From Rotaria sordida (taxonomy: Eukaryota > Rotifera > Eurotatoria > Philodinida > Philodinidae), in NCBI GenBank assembly GCA_905250125.1, contig CAJNOL010001350.1, forward strand, positions 1 to 64,000: 64,000 nucleotides of DNA. Reading direction: 5' to 3'. The position numbers were made by a program, and so were the translations under genes. Shown one piece after another: positions 47,526-60,400 of the stretch. Below the pieces are notes generated by a model. That model ran no database searches. It was not told where the DNA came from and saw nothing but the letters and a program-made list of their open reading frames with translations. The first letter of the stretch is position 1; each line of letters opens with the position of its first letter.

Positions 47526-48106
47526 CTAGGGGTGGCACTTTAACTTTACTTTCAAAGTTGAACTTAAAGTGTCGCTTTAAGCTTTAAGAGTTAAAGTTAA
47601 AGTAGGTATATTGAAAATATCCTTGATAACCATTTTACAACTTCTTTCTCAAACTTAAACTTCATGTTTCACTAACGATCGTCAACTCTTATTTGATCCT
47701 AATCACAGAACAGCACTCTAACCACTGTAAATGTAGCTAAGGCGAACATCCAACTATAAGATCTTGTATAAAACCTTATATGGTCATGTAGTCTTGTATG
47801 ATTTTGCAAGATCAGATGAAAAATCTTACGAAAAATCTTAGTCCTCGATAATTTTAGATCAAGTATTACTACAAGATTCCATAAGATCCTTCAGAAACTT
47901 ATTCAAATACTAAAATCTTTGCATTAATGCATTGCCAGTGCAAAAATCTTGTAAGATCTCATTGTCTGATTTTACGGCCTGGGTATTGTTGATAATATGA
48001 CAACAATTGACTCAAATGTTAGTACTCAAATGCAGTAAGATCATTTCCTGTGACGTCATTTTTTACTTTACGGTTAGCCAATCTTTTGTATGTGTGCCAC
48101 CTCTAG
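47526..48106. mobile_element. hAT-like non-autonomous element
   Basis: The ends are CTAGGGGTGGCAC and, complemented, CTAGAGGTGGCAC (12 of 13), similar to the (C)AGGGGTGGCA termini common in hAT elements. The interior has clustered TTAAAGTTAAAGT words near the left end and repeated AAGATCTTG/TAAGATC words in the centre. A clear 8-bp target duplication adjoining the ends was not found. The word GCTCGACAA occurs at 47488-47496 and 48108-48116. Confidence 0.5.
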
Positions 48107-48243
48107 TGCTCGACAACTTTTTGCCTTGGTTTAATTCACAATTTTTATAGATTAATAACACTGAGTGCTGATCATGAACAAAACTTTTTTCAAAAACTAC
48201 TTGGGTAATAACAGAGATCTAGAGTATTTTCGGGACAGTCCAA

Positions 48244-48380
48244 AGGGTGTGGGTGTGGGTGTGGGTGTGGGATGTGGGGTGTGGGTCTGGCTGTGGGTGT
48301 GGATGTGATTGTAATTGTATAGAACTTTGACACCCACGCCCCATACCCACACCCACACCCACACCCACACCCACACCCAG
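48244..48380. repeat. telomere-like fold-back tract, long perfect arms
   Basis: GGGTGTGGGTGTGGGTGTGG and variants lead to the spacer TGATTGTAATTGTATAGAAC. The C-rich arm has about five consecutive CCCACA units. It lies 160 bp beyond the stop of the vWA-PBZ gene. Confidence 0.8.
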
Positions 48381-48538
48381 AGTAACTCTTTTTAAAAATG
48401 AAATGAAAGAGAATTATGAGCATAAAACTAAATATTTTTTTGAGTTCCAGTTGGAATGTATGTTAACGTAAAATATGCAGTGCAAAGGAAGAACAAAGAA
48501 ATGGAGTTTACAGTGTTTTCTTAATATTTATCGCTTGA

Positions 48539-50360
48539 TTAACTGGACATATTCGGATGTGAATACTTCGTTCGATGATAATCACTATTATCATAACAAT
48601 TCGAGCCATGCTTGCACTTTATACGATGATCACCAGTTTCAGGATGTGAGAATGCCTCACGATGGGATACACTATGATCATGACAATTTTCTTTGTGTTT
48701 GCAAGGTGTGCGACGACTTTCGTTTTCAGGATGTGAATATTTTGCGCGGTGATATTCACTATGATCATGACATCTTTCTTCGTGTTTGCATGGTATACGA
48801 TTGCTATCTTTTTGAGTGGTGCGATGTGTATCTCGATGTTGAGTATTATGGTGACTGGATTTCGTTTCGTGTTTCCGTTGTGTAGAAAGATTATCGTTCT
48901 CCGGATGTGAAAATCTTGCTCGATGATATTCACTATGATCATGACAGTTCGTTCCATATTTGCATGGTGTATTACCATTCTTTTCAGCTTCATCAATATT
49001 TGAGTAATCCCAGTTTTTGGCCTTTTGAACAATGCGTTTTGCTTGTTCTAAACTGACTGTTTTTTCCTCTTCTAATTTATAGTCCATTTCAGCTGGCTTT
49101 GTATGTGAGACTGTCTGTGTTTGCTTGTATTGTTGCTGTATATCAGACATGCCGACACACTTCGAGTAGCATTCTTCAGCTACCTTTGATGGTGCTCCAG
49201 CCTCATTTTTCATTCGATTGACTACTACGTTCTTGTCCGAAAAAACTCGTTGTAGTCGTTTGGCTGTTTCTATATCGTCAACTCCATCCGATGCTGCTTT
49301 GCGCATTTCTCGAGCTATGTCGCGTTTAGTAGCATTCATAACTCGATCGATGGATATCTCTTCGCGTACTCCACCAATAATCATTTGAGCAAGTCGATTT
49401 GCGTCAACCATTGGAACATATTGTCCACCAGTAATATGTGCAATTGTCATGAAAAAATCACGATAGGGTACTAGAATAGAAAAAATATATTAGATAAGGT
49501 TTGAAGTATGTGGATTGAGGTAGAGAGAAACAAATTACCGATTGGAGGTTCAACACCAACGGTATAGAGTGTGATATTTTTTTCAGCCATTTTTCGAACG
49601 ATGTTGAGTGGATCATGACCTGCAGGGCATCCATCTGGAAAGCCGTCACCTGCACGAACAAGTCCATGTGGTGGTGCATCCGAAATGAGAATGCAGATTT
49701 TAGCAGCATCAGAGCGCCAGGAGAGGTTTAGAGCATCGTGAAGCGCGTCGGCCACTGCTTCAGGGCCATCCCCACCACCGTGAGCACTGCATTGTTCCAA
49801 CCATCCTTTCATTTCCATCACTGTATTAGTAAAACTATGCACACGGGTCACGAATGTGCTGTCCTAAACATGTACATTTTATATTGATTAGAGTTTTCCA
49901 TCATTTCCATCTGTTTTCACACAGACCTGAGGTGGATGATCTCGATACTCGATGAGTGCTAGACGTATAGTTATCATTTCCTTTGCAGTGATTTCGTCGA
50001 TAATTACACGAATGTTATTCTTGGCACTAGTGATGTAGGAATCCATCGAACTTGTGCAATCCATCGCAAATGCAAGATCTGATTAAATTTTGAAAGTTAT
50101 ATCGTGCTTACATGAGCATTTTTTTCAAAACTTACCCAGATTTGAATTACTAGCAGCCATCAGCCAATATTTTGCGTATTCGTCTAATGGCAAAAAAGTC
50201 TAGAAAAAAATGAGTAAAGAAATCTATGTAGGTATACGTCTCTTTTTTTTACGACTTGTTCTGTTCTTCCTTGCTGCAACAAGTGCGTAAATATCTACGT
50301 CAGACATTCAACTTGTAATTGCGCTACCGATAAGAAAAAATCCATGCGTTTATTTGTCAT
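48539..50360 (-). CDS. vWA domain protein with four PBZ-like zinc fingers
   Basis: Exons 50360-50328, 50294-50253, 50199-50136, 50078-49927, 49863-49539 and 49470-48539 keep phase and give 515 aa. A vWA domain spans about 45-240. Its metal site is DLAFAMDCTSSMDSY (D53-x-T-x-S), with CSAHGGGDGPEAVADAL, ICILISDAPPHG and ITLYTVGVEPPI following, closest in my judgement to the vWA domains of VwkA-type proteins. From about 373 there are PBZ-like fingers of the form C-x5-C-x6-H-x5-H: PCKYGTNCHDHSEYHRARFS, then three more ending near 512. PBZ fingers bind poly(ADP-ribose). The basic stretch between finger 1 and 2 looks like a degenerate fifth. The first intron would be only 33 nt and ends in an in-frame TAG, so the true start is uncertain. 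Confidence 0.8.
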
Positions 50361-51407
50361 ACGGAAATCGAAGAGCAGAGCACATTGGCGCAGGTACAAT
50401 CGAAAAAATGTTCTCTTTGATAAGAGCAATGAATGAAAAAAAAGAAGAGATTAGTATACCATGTAGTTTTTTTTTTGAAATTCATTTTTACAATCAGCGC
50501 ATGCAAATATAATCATAAGTTGGTAAAACAATTAAAGACAAAAACATTTTTTTTCATTCTACTAATTTTATTCTTGAAATTATTTTTCTTATTAAGAGTA
50601 ACAACCATGACAACAATACACAATTTTTGTGCATGTTTAAAAATAAAACAGCAAATCTACAATAAAACAATCTGCAGAGAGAGAGTTACTTTCTTATTCT
50701 AGTGTTTTTTCTAATTATCAATTCAATGAAAGAAACTATACTCACTGTCAGAATAACATCTAGCAAGCATACATAATGTATAGTTCAACAATTACTCAAC
50801 TGAGTGTCATTGATATACCATCGATATACTAAGTGAAGTATCTCTTCATATTTCATCTAATTTATGGCCGATGAGGGTGTGGGTGTGGGCGTGGGCATGC
50901 GTATGAGTGGACTAAGAGAATGGCGATAACGACAACCTAACAACCACACCGCACACCCACATCTACACCCTCGTTATCGTTATTCTCTGCTTGTGGACTA
51001 TACTTTTAATAGACGCAATAAGGTGGCAACAGAAATATTTACTTTAGACCAGCAAAAGAACATAATAGATTAGGAAGAAATTAATCGTTATTTGACTAAA
51101 ATTCTATTGCTTGTTGTCGAAAACAAAATGAAATTTAATGCTATTGGTTGACTATCATAAGCATCGAATAAAGTCATGTTGGAAGGTTCCTTTTATTTGC
51201 GAGTGAAAGCTACCATCGATTTCTCCCACTTGCTGGATGAAAGAAAGAACATGCATCACACATGATTCAGCACAATGTTATAAAGGGCACATTTATTTTT
51301 CATTATTTTATTTTCAACTTTGCGGAGTTCTGTTGAATTTTACGTGCACATTGGATTTCTAAAGAATATATGCATAAAGAAATTTTTCATTTTTAGATTG
51401 ACTCATC
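50361..51407. other. divergent intergenic region between two PBZ genes
   Basis: About 1.05 kb separates the two start codons, which point away from each other. It is AT-rich and should hold the promoters of both genes. Its only distinct structure is the telomere-like fold-back at 50873-50969. No TATA or other promoter element could be assigned with confidence. Confidence 0.5.
50873..50969. repeat. telomere-like fold-back tract in divergent promoter
   Basis: GAGGGTGTGGGTGTGGGCGTGGG, then GACTAAGAGAATGGCGATAACG, then CCACACCGCACACCCACATC. Beyond the telomere-like arms the flanks also pair: AGAGAATGGCGATAACGA reappears complemented as TCGTTATCGTTATTCTCT. Confidence 0.75.
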
Positions 51408-54400
51408 ATGGAATCTTGTTCTTCGTGTGGCAAATCATTGAGAAAAACTGACGACAAAGTAACGACAGGCAGTCATCTAATGTTTCATCGTGCTTGTATC
51501 GAGAATCTGCTTAATACAAAATCCAAGACTGATGATCAAGTATGTGAGAAAAGTGTATCTTTATTGATGATCTCACTTAAGAGTATTTCTAATACATTTC
51601 TATGGCTTATTGGACGAAGAAACTGCTCAGTTCCTCAATTTTGACCTATGCTTTCAATAGAATATGTTCTATCCAACTAAATCTAATGATAGTATGAACA
51701 CAATGAGAAAAGGTATTAGAATCTATACAGAAGATGAAGAATATTCGCGAGCTGTTGCATGCATACACGGATAGATTCTGCACTTCCATAAAATACTCAG
51801 TTTTGGATTAGGTTTCCTACTTTTTAAAAGTCCATCTCAGTCCAGCTACAGTGGAGTTTCATAAAATTTTCAGCCATATAGCCTGGTGTACGAGCGAGAT
51901 ATTTAATAAACAAAGGTGAAAAAAAGCTGATTTGACTTTTCAAACTTCCCTGTTCAGACTCTTCCTATATTTTAAGGTTTTCTTGTCTGGAAGAGTATGT
52001 CAGGTTGCAAGATACTACACGATGCTTTTTCCTGCAAATTTTTGCTACTTACATGAAGAGAGAACGGCTTTGATAAGATCGGCAGAAAGAATATCGAAAC
52101 AAAAAATATCTCGCTTATATAAAACGTCGAAAATTTCAACGTGTCGTTAGAAAACAATATTGATTTGAGGATGAGTGTCTGTATAGGGGGTGAGATGAAT
52201 ACAATACACTAATTCACATTATCACCCTCCCATCCACTTTCAATATGGATTCTTAAAACAGATTATACTTTTCTCTGACTGTTTCTAGAGAGATGATGTA
52301 GACTATGTAACATCAACATTGGATAAGAATAAAGATAGTTCAAGCAAAGTTTCTTCATATACAAAGCAAATAGATGAAGACCGATGGGAGTGCAAAAATT
52401 GTTCTGCGAAGAATTTAACTTCAGAAAAACGATGTCAATCATGTGCTAAATCACGAGTTACTCGTCACTCATCCACAGTTGGCTCCTCGTACACAACAAT
52501 TGCTGAAGAACAATATGGCCACTCATCATCGTCAAGTGCATCCAAAACAACTGACGACCACACCTTCGCAAAATCATCCAAAAAGGGCAAGTATCTATGT
52601 CATATAGTTTCTGTCGGGTTTTATGTAAAAGACAAATAGCATTCTGTTCTGTCTTGGAAGAGAGACAACAGTTTGGGTCGTCTTGAAAATTAGTTTAACA
52701 AAATCTCAATAACAGTAATATACAGTAGTATTATTCGTTAGTTTATTCAGAGATTCCCCAAACCCAAACGTTCAAACTTGAGTTCGACAAGTTTTAGACC
52801 ATTGATAAAAAGAAGAAAACAAGTGAAAAGAAAGGATTTCATAGTAGACGATGTGCGCGATCCAGACACACGAAGAAAGCTTTCCAGTTTCAGTTCAGTG
52901 CATATCTAGGTGCGGCTCTATCAGATTCCCCCGTCTATCCATCCTCTTTTTTATTATTAAAGAAAAAATAAGATGCCTTCGTGAGAACTGTTCGAACAAA
53001 TGACATACTTCTCGTTTTAGACGGTACTACTCACATAGTGAAGTTAGCATCATCTTCCTCAGGAAACCTATTTCTAACGTTTTATTCGTGTTTTAAGCAC
53101 AACTCGAAGAACACTATGCGATAGGATGCTCAGATTTCCGATACTCGAAACTTTGATTGATGAGATCATAGATGGAGCTATGAAAAATCGAACAATAATC
53201 GCTAGAGATATCGTATAATTTGAGCAGATCGCTAGATAGAGCTCATCGAATTGTACTTGAAACAGATCCCTAGATAAATATGGTGTCGAAGTTTCAGTAG
53301 AAAAATATCAGTATTTTGAGATTTTTTGAATCACAGTTTGAGAGATAGAAAATCTGAACATATTTGGGTAGACCTTATCAAGTTTTACTTCGAACTGAAC
53401 TAGAACAGCTAGCGAAACGAGTAGGGTGCTAACTTCACTTATATGCTAAATATTAATCCATGTAAGTTGTTTTGTTTTGCTCTACCGATCACTAAGTAGA
53501 TCTCAATATTTCTGTTTCCTATGAGCCATTGCACGATAGGGACGACCAATCGTGCTCAATAGATATCACGAATTTCAATAAAACTTTACCCATAGGTAGC
53601 TCTAAGTGAGATATGAAAACGCTAAAAATTTCAGCTTCTAAAACCGTTCCTAAGTTGAGATATTTAAATTACAATAGAGAGTCCATCGAGCAAAAAATGA
53701 GAGTCACCACTTCAATACTCATGCATTGTATATTTCGCCATTTTTCGACAATAATGTTTTTAGCCTTGAAATTTTGTGGATATATACTACCCTAGATACT
53801 CTACATACTGGTGTACCCAAAATCGCTTTTCAGCATGTTAAGTAATATAGAGGAATTTCGCAGTTCCTAGCTATACTCTCAAACTTGCGCTTAACATTTC
53901 TATCGTTTATGAGCGACTTATGAGCTCCCGCTTTGGAACTAAGTAGTACTACTCCAACTATTAGCAACAATTTTCAAAATCTTGGCCTTTTGATTTTGAC
54001 CCGAACAAGATCCTGTTCAAACATATATATGAGCTTTTTCGGCTAATCTGTGACCGACTTCCAAAGAAGCTGTCCCATCGATAGTTGTCCATTTGGCTAG
54101 TTTTTATATATGTTTGATAGGCGTAAGTGTTTGAAGAATTTCTACGCAAACCATTCAAAAAAATATTGTTTCATTATCGAGATATTTAAATTTTTCTACA
54201 AGCACTATTGTTAAAAAAGCACATGTTATATTCACCTAGGATATCATATGTCCAGTTTCGAATTTTTCTGGGACTAATTTGCCCAGGCAAATGTTCCAAA
54301 ATCATTATCCTAGGTTCCAAGCACAACTCGATGCGCTCTATTCAATGCTGAAAATCGCTACTTCATACATAGCACCGTTATTGAGAAAACGGTCATATAC

Positions 54401-57400
54401 CATCGAAAACGGCCTTTCGGTCTAATATTTCCTGGGCTAATTCGCCCCACAGAATGTTCCAACAAAAATATTCAAAGTTTCAATTGTTATTTTGCAAACT
54501 CTATTCAATGTTGAAAATCGCATCTCAATACCATGCTCTGTTACTGAGTTACTCTACCCACACCAGAGTGTCCCGGTCTGTGGGGACATCTATCATAAAA
54601 AAATTGATATTTCGTCGGCTGATTCACCTAGCAGAATGTTCAAATAAAGTTTTCCCATCTTGCTAGTACTATTTAGCTGGCTCTATCGAATGGTCAAAAC
54701 CGCATCTTGATACATGCAATCATTCTCAAGAAAATGCCCCAATATGAGGCCTAATGACCCTGTCCAACCGATATTTCCTGAACCGGTTCGTTCAGAGCGA
54801 TGTTTCGACAAATGTATTTGATGTTCCAAGTACTATTTTGCGAGGTCAATCGAACGGTGAAAACTGCATCTCGATACATACAACTATTCTCGAAAAAATG
54901 CCTCGATATCAGGTCCAATTACTCTCTCACAACAGTATTTCCTGGGCGGATTCGTCCCGCAGAATGTTCGAACAAATGCACTTGATGTCTCCAGTGCAAT
55001 TTTACGAGCTCTATCGAACAGTGGAAATCGCATCTCGATACATGCAATCGTTGTGGAGAAAATGCCCGATACCGAGCCCCGTGACCGTGTCCAGTCGGTA
55101 TTCTCAGAGCCGGTTCACCATCCAGAATATTCCAACAAATGTAGTTGATGTTTCATGTGCCATTTCCTGAGCTCTATGAGATGGTGAGAGCCGCATCTAG
55201 ATACGTTCACCCGTTCTGAAGACAATGCTCCGATGCTGGTCCCAAGAACTCAGCTCGATCAGTTTGGGCTCGGTATCCGGGCATTTTTCCCGAATGGTTG
55301 AATTTATTCAAATATAGTTTTCGCCACTCGATAGAGCTTGGGAAATAGCACTTGGAACATCAAATACATTTGTTGAAACATCGCTCTGAACGAATCGGTC
55401 TAGGAAATACCGGTTGAGCAGGGTCATTAGGCCTCATATTGGGGCATCTTCTTGAGAATGATTGCATGTATTGAGATACAGTTTTCACCATTCGATAGGG
55501 CCAGGAAAATGACACTAGCAAAATGGGAAAACTTTGTTTGAACATTCTATTAGGCGAATCGGCTCACGAAATACCAATTTTTTTTATGATAGATGTTCCC
55601 ACAGGCCGGGTGTAGGTGTCTGATTGAAATACACCCACACCCTATTGATGTGGTGACTCTCATTTTTTGCTTGATGGACTCTCTGTTGTAATTTGAATAT
55701 CTCAACAGAGGAACGGTTTTAGAAGTTGAAATTTTTAGCATTTTCATATCTCACTTAGAGCTACCTATGGGCAAAGTTTCATTGAAATTCGTGATATCGA
55801 TTGAGCACGATTGGTCGTCCGTATCGTGCAATGGCTCCTAAAAAAAACTATTCTTGATGCTATATATAGATATGGTCACCAACGATGATAATGATGATGA
55901 CGATCATGGGGCAGTGAGTGCATATAGTAAAAGTGCGTATGACAAGTATCACGGAAAAGAAAGGAATGTCACAAAAAGGCATCAAGAATCTAAATACGAT
56001 AAACTGAATAGCGAATCAGATGATGGTGATCAATCGTTCGTACCTCATAAAAGATCAACGCCATCAACACAAAAAAAATCAATAGAACCTCGCGCTTCAT
56101 CTCCATCTTCCCCACAACATGCAAGTATGGTTTACATATCTGATCTGCCATCGGACATAAAAGATAATTATGAATTGGAAACATTAGTTTGTCGTCGAAT
56201 AGAAGATCTTCTTCAGCTCAAACCGAAAAAGGTGAAATGTTATTCAAAGTTAGGTATCGGTGTAATTTATGTAACTGATAACCAACTTAAAGATCGCTTA
56301 CTAAACAAAATTGGCAAACTCGCCTTAGATCCAAAAGAAGGAAAATATTTTATTACATTTGTTGAAACCATTGAGCTTATTTCGTACATTGTGCTTAACG
56401 TAACAGACGAGTTAAAAGATAAAGAATTACCAACTACAAAAGAGATCTCTCGTCGTTGGGTCGAATTGCATAAAGGAGAGAAGCCATTATCCTGTAATAT
56501 CTTAAATGCACAATTTCCAAATATCTATTGTGTTGTTTCTTCCGCGTTAGATGAACTCATCGATACTTCATATAATGGTGTCTTCAGTATAAAAAACTTT
56601 TTAGGTCATATTTATTATTGTGCAGATTGTAGTTTCTTCGAAGATTTACCTCGCACAATTAAAAAATCTCATATACAAGAAGCGATTGCTGATGCAATTG
56701 GACAATCAGATCTTCCATCCACTTCTCTTTGTGTTCAAATCAACAGACACTCGGCCACTGCTTGCATCATTTCTGCTAATGTAGCAAGATTATGGTCTAC
56801 AAAAAGTTTCATTATTATAGATAAAAACACATTACAAAAGAAGACCAAGCTTGTGTGTCGACTAATTGTTCATCCTATTCCAAAATCATTCTCCATTCAA
56901 AGTATTATTAAACATCGAGAATTTAATAATGCAGTAACATATCATAAGCTTAGTGGCGAGCATTTGATTTTAGAATTATCTGATAAAGATGTTTTTGAAC
57001 AATGCTTAGGACGTGGCGCACTTCGTATCGATGACGATCATGTAGTTCACGTGAATCTTTGTAATACTTTAAACAATCCGGATGGAGGTGAAATTGATGA
57101 TGATACATGGTATGAAAGAGAAATGCTGGAAATCAAGCCAGATATCATGCAATTTGTTGCCAATCCTCAACATAAAATCTTTCGTTTTCGCTGGAATTCG
57201 CACATATGGAACGAACAATTTAAACGTGTAGCATCACAAAAACGTGATGGTGTTCAAGGTACTGCTCATGATCCAAAGAATCCAACACCGGATCAAATAC
57301 GTCATTTACTTCGAGTAACTGTTATGTTAAATACACTTGCTGTAATACGAAAAAGAAGTTACATGATTGAGGATCATGAAGTACAATTGAATTTGAAAAA

Positions 57401-60400
57401 CGAATTAAAGACCATTGTTTATGACCATGATTCAACACTAGAACGAAGAGAAAAGTTATCATTAACGAAGACACTGTATCCTCGAACAGCTATACGTGTG
57501 ATTCGAGGTGATTGTCTTGTTGAATACGGACGTATGGTTAAAATAGGAAAACGACCAGTTCTTCTCAACATGGCTAGTTCAACAAGTCCTGGTGGTGGAT
57601 TTCGAAAAGGCGATGGAGCACAAGAAGAAAATATTTTTCGTCGATCAGATTATTGTCGCAGTCTTGATATTGGTCTTGATGAATTTCTAAAAGAACGAAC
57701 AGATCGTTTGCATTGTTCTTCCGATTGTCGTCTTGATCGTATCTCTGATCCAAACAACATGTATCCAATGAATGAGTACGGTGCAATCTATACTTCAGGC
57801 ATAACAGTCTTTCGGCAATCGGAGGAAACAGGTTATGCTTTTATGGAAACTCCATTAGAAAATGTCTGCGCAATTGCAATGGCTGCTTATCGTGATCCTG
57901 AGTTAAAAGGAAATCTATTAGCATCTAAGTATGCTGTTGGAACAAGGAAAAAGATTGAAAATATTTTTGCCATAGCTTATCATCACAAACATGATTGCCT
58001 TATTCTGTCGGCATTTGGATGTGGTGCATTTAAGAATCCGCCTGAACATGTTGCAAAACTCTTTTATTCAGTTATTGAACAGTACGCCGGTTTTTTTGAC
58101 ACGATTATATTTGCCATTGTTGATGATCACAATACCGGTCGTCTTCTCAATCCCGAAGGAAATTTTCAACCTTTCGCAAGTATCTTAGACAACCAGACTG
58201 TAGAACCGAGTACGTCAATGAACAAACCAAATACAATGATTGGTCCTTATCGACTCTTGAGTGATGGTTCAACTGTAGGTAATATTACTATATTTGATCT
58301 GACACCTTGCAATTACGGAGCTAAATGCATCGAGATGCATAATCATAACCATGCCAATAAATTCTCCCATCCACCTCTTTGTATTTATGCAGCTGTTCAG
58401 GGTAAATGTAGAAAAACAGATGATACTGTTCATACAAATTCGTTCATTCATCGAAATCAATGCCGAGATGGTGGTGTATGTCGGCAGATTAATGATGAAA
58501 ATCATAATCGAGAATTTGAACATCCAGACTACTGCCCAGATGAAGGTAGATGTCAAAATCAGAAGGAGGATCATTTGAAACAATTTCGTCATTTACCTCT
58601 TTGTGAAAAAGCGCATAAATGTATGGAATATCAAAAAGAAGTCGCCAGTCATTGTAATAAATTCCGGCATTGTGCTCCACGTTGTCTCCATGGCGGTTTC
58701 TGCGTGATGTTTCATGACAAAAACCATTTAGATGAATTTCAACATCCTTTTTCCAATCCTTGTCCACGATCTCCGTTCGATTGTACCCATTACATCCAGT
58801 TAGCAGGAGCAAAAGATACTCGAAGTCTCCCGGACGCCACTCAAAGTCATTGTATAAAATATGCTCATGTGTGTAAAAATGGTCGCAACTGTACTGATAA
58901 AACACCATTACATTTGTCTAAAACCATTCATATTACCCGTCATTTATGTCCTTATCATGATAAATGTAGAAATATTAATGACGAAGAACACTTAAATTCC
59001 TTTACACACCCAAATGTTCCTGATATTCGGCCAGCATGTCCATTTGGCGATAAATGTCATGATCTTCGAAAATTTGATCATAAAGTTAGCTTTCGTCATC
59101 CTTCAGCCCGCGAAGATGGTATTGTACAATATTATGGTTCGAATGAAAACACAAATTTTGTACAGAATCAGAAAGACAATGTAGCAAATGTCGAGGACTT
59201 TATTTCAAAAAATAAATGGAAATCCTTATCGTCGGGAGCTATTCCTCAGCAGATTCTTAACTGGATACGCACTGTACAACCCATTCATCGATGTAGCCCA
59301 ATTATATTTGAATCAATACTTCTGCATGGACATGCAATGAGTCGTGAATATATGGAACATTTGAAAGATCCAACATTTGTTGCTAATTCCGTTTTGAATC
59401 ATAGTCGAATGCGACGTATCGAAGAACTTAAAACAAAGACATGTGAAGAGGACGCCAAACTATTTGTGACCGCATTGGTCGCATTGGAATTCGAAAAAAA
59501 TAATTTTACTGCGGCAACTGTAGTTCCTCCAGCTTTGCTGGGAGCAGAGGTGGCCAAAGGAGCCACATCATATTCTACTAAAGAAACCTATGAACATATC
59601 ATTAGGAGAAAAGAAAATAAACTATCAAAAACAATTTCAAAGAATGATCTAAATGCCTTACGTACAAAAGCTATTGAAATTGCACAAGCTTCCATTAAAC
59701 TTCATTCAGATCCAGCTGGTATTGGTCATCCACCAGATAAAGCTTTGGGTAACGATAAACTTGTTTTTAGTATCTTAGGACCACATTTAGGTCATTATTA
59801 CGGAGATGTTATTATTGTTTTCAAACGTGAGATTTTACATCATCCTGATGCGAACTTTTCTGTTCAAGCAGCAACATCATTTGCTAGTGGAAATGCTTAT
59901 ACATGGCGACCATGGCTTGGTAATGATCCAAAGGATGTAGCTGAACGAATAAAACATTATCACAGAACAAAATTACATGCTTCTGTGCCAGGATATGATT
60001 ACGCCACTGCTCTGGAATTAATGGCCCTTGCTAGTCTTCGTAGAAAATCAAAGACGATGGATATTACTCTTCAAGAACTTCTTGACCAATGGGTCAAAAC
60101 TGATTCACATCAGAACATTGAAGCACATTTACCTCAACTTATTCCACTTGATTACATTGATCATATTTATATACCAAAAAATCTGTTTAGTGCTCTCAAT
60201 GAGAATGCACTTAAAGCAATCGATGCTGTTTTCAAACATCGTATCACCCTTGTATCACACGATGGTGAAGCCAATCATGAAAAAGGACCATTTGGACCAA
60301 CTCCCAATTTGAAATCACGAGTGGATTATCAAAATTTTGTAGTTAAAGAATTAATTGACCAGTACAAGGAACATACTGCTCGTTCATTGTTGAACCCTAT

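Larger units (their letters stand above)
45538..48538. other. non-coding stretch with repeats
   Basis: No complete gene is found. It contains two telomere-like tracts (46.4 and 48.3 kb), a hAT-like non-autonomous element (47526-48106) and one isolated exon-like segment at 46943-47019. Confidence 0.45.
53523..55837. mobile_element. 2.3 kb inverted-repeat element within intron
   Basis: Outer arms of about 190 bp begin GAGCCATTGCACGATAGGG (53523) and, complemented from 55837, GAGCCATTGCACGATACGG. They stay alike through GTTGAGATATTTAAATTACA-type sequence to GAGAGTCACCAC. Inside is a 172-bp tandem array with a partial inverted copy. No transposase is present. Its right end lies 32 bp before the acceptor of the GC-AG intron, so insertion of this element accounts for most of that intron's 3.3 kb. 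Confidence 0.7.

Noticed and set aside
54754..55170. 138-codon open frame in the large intron
   Set aside because: It lies inside the 172-bp tandem array and shows the array's repeat pattern in its translation, with no protein family resemblance.
58269..58908. Minus-strand open frames opposite the PARG-PBZ gene
   Set aside because: Antisense to well-supported coding sequence with conserved cysteine/histidine codons; no independent signal.
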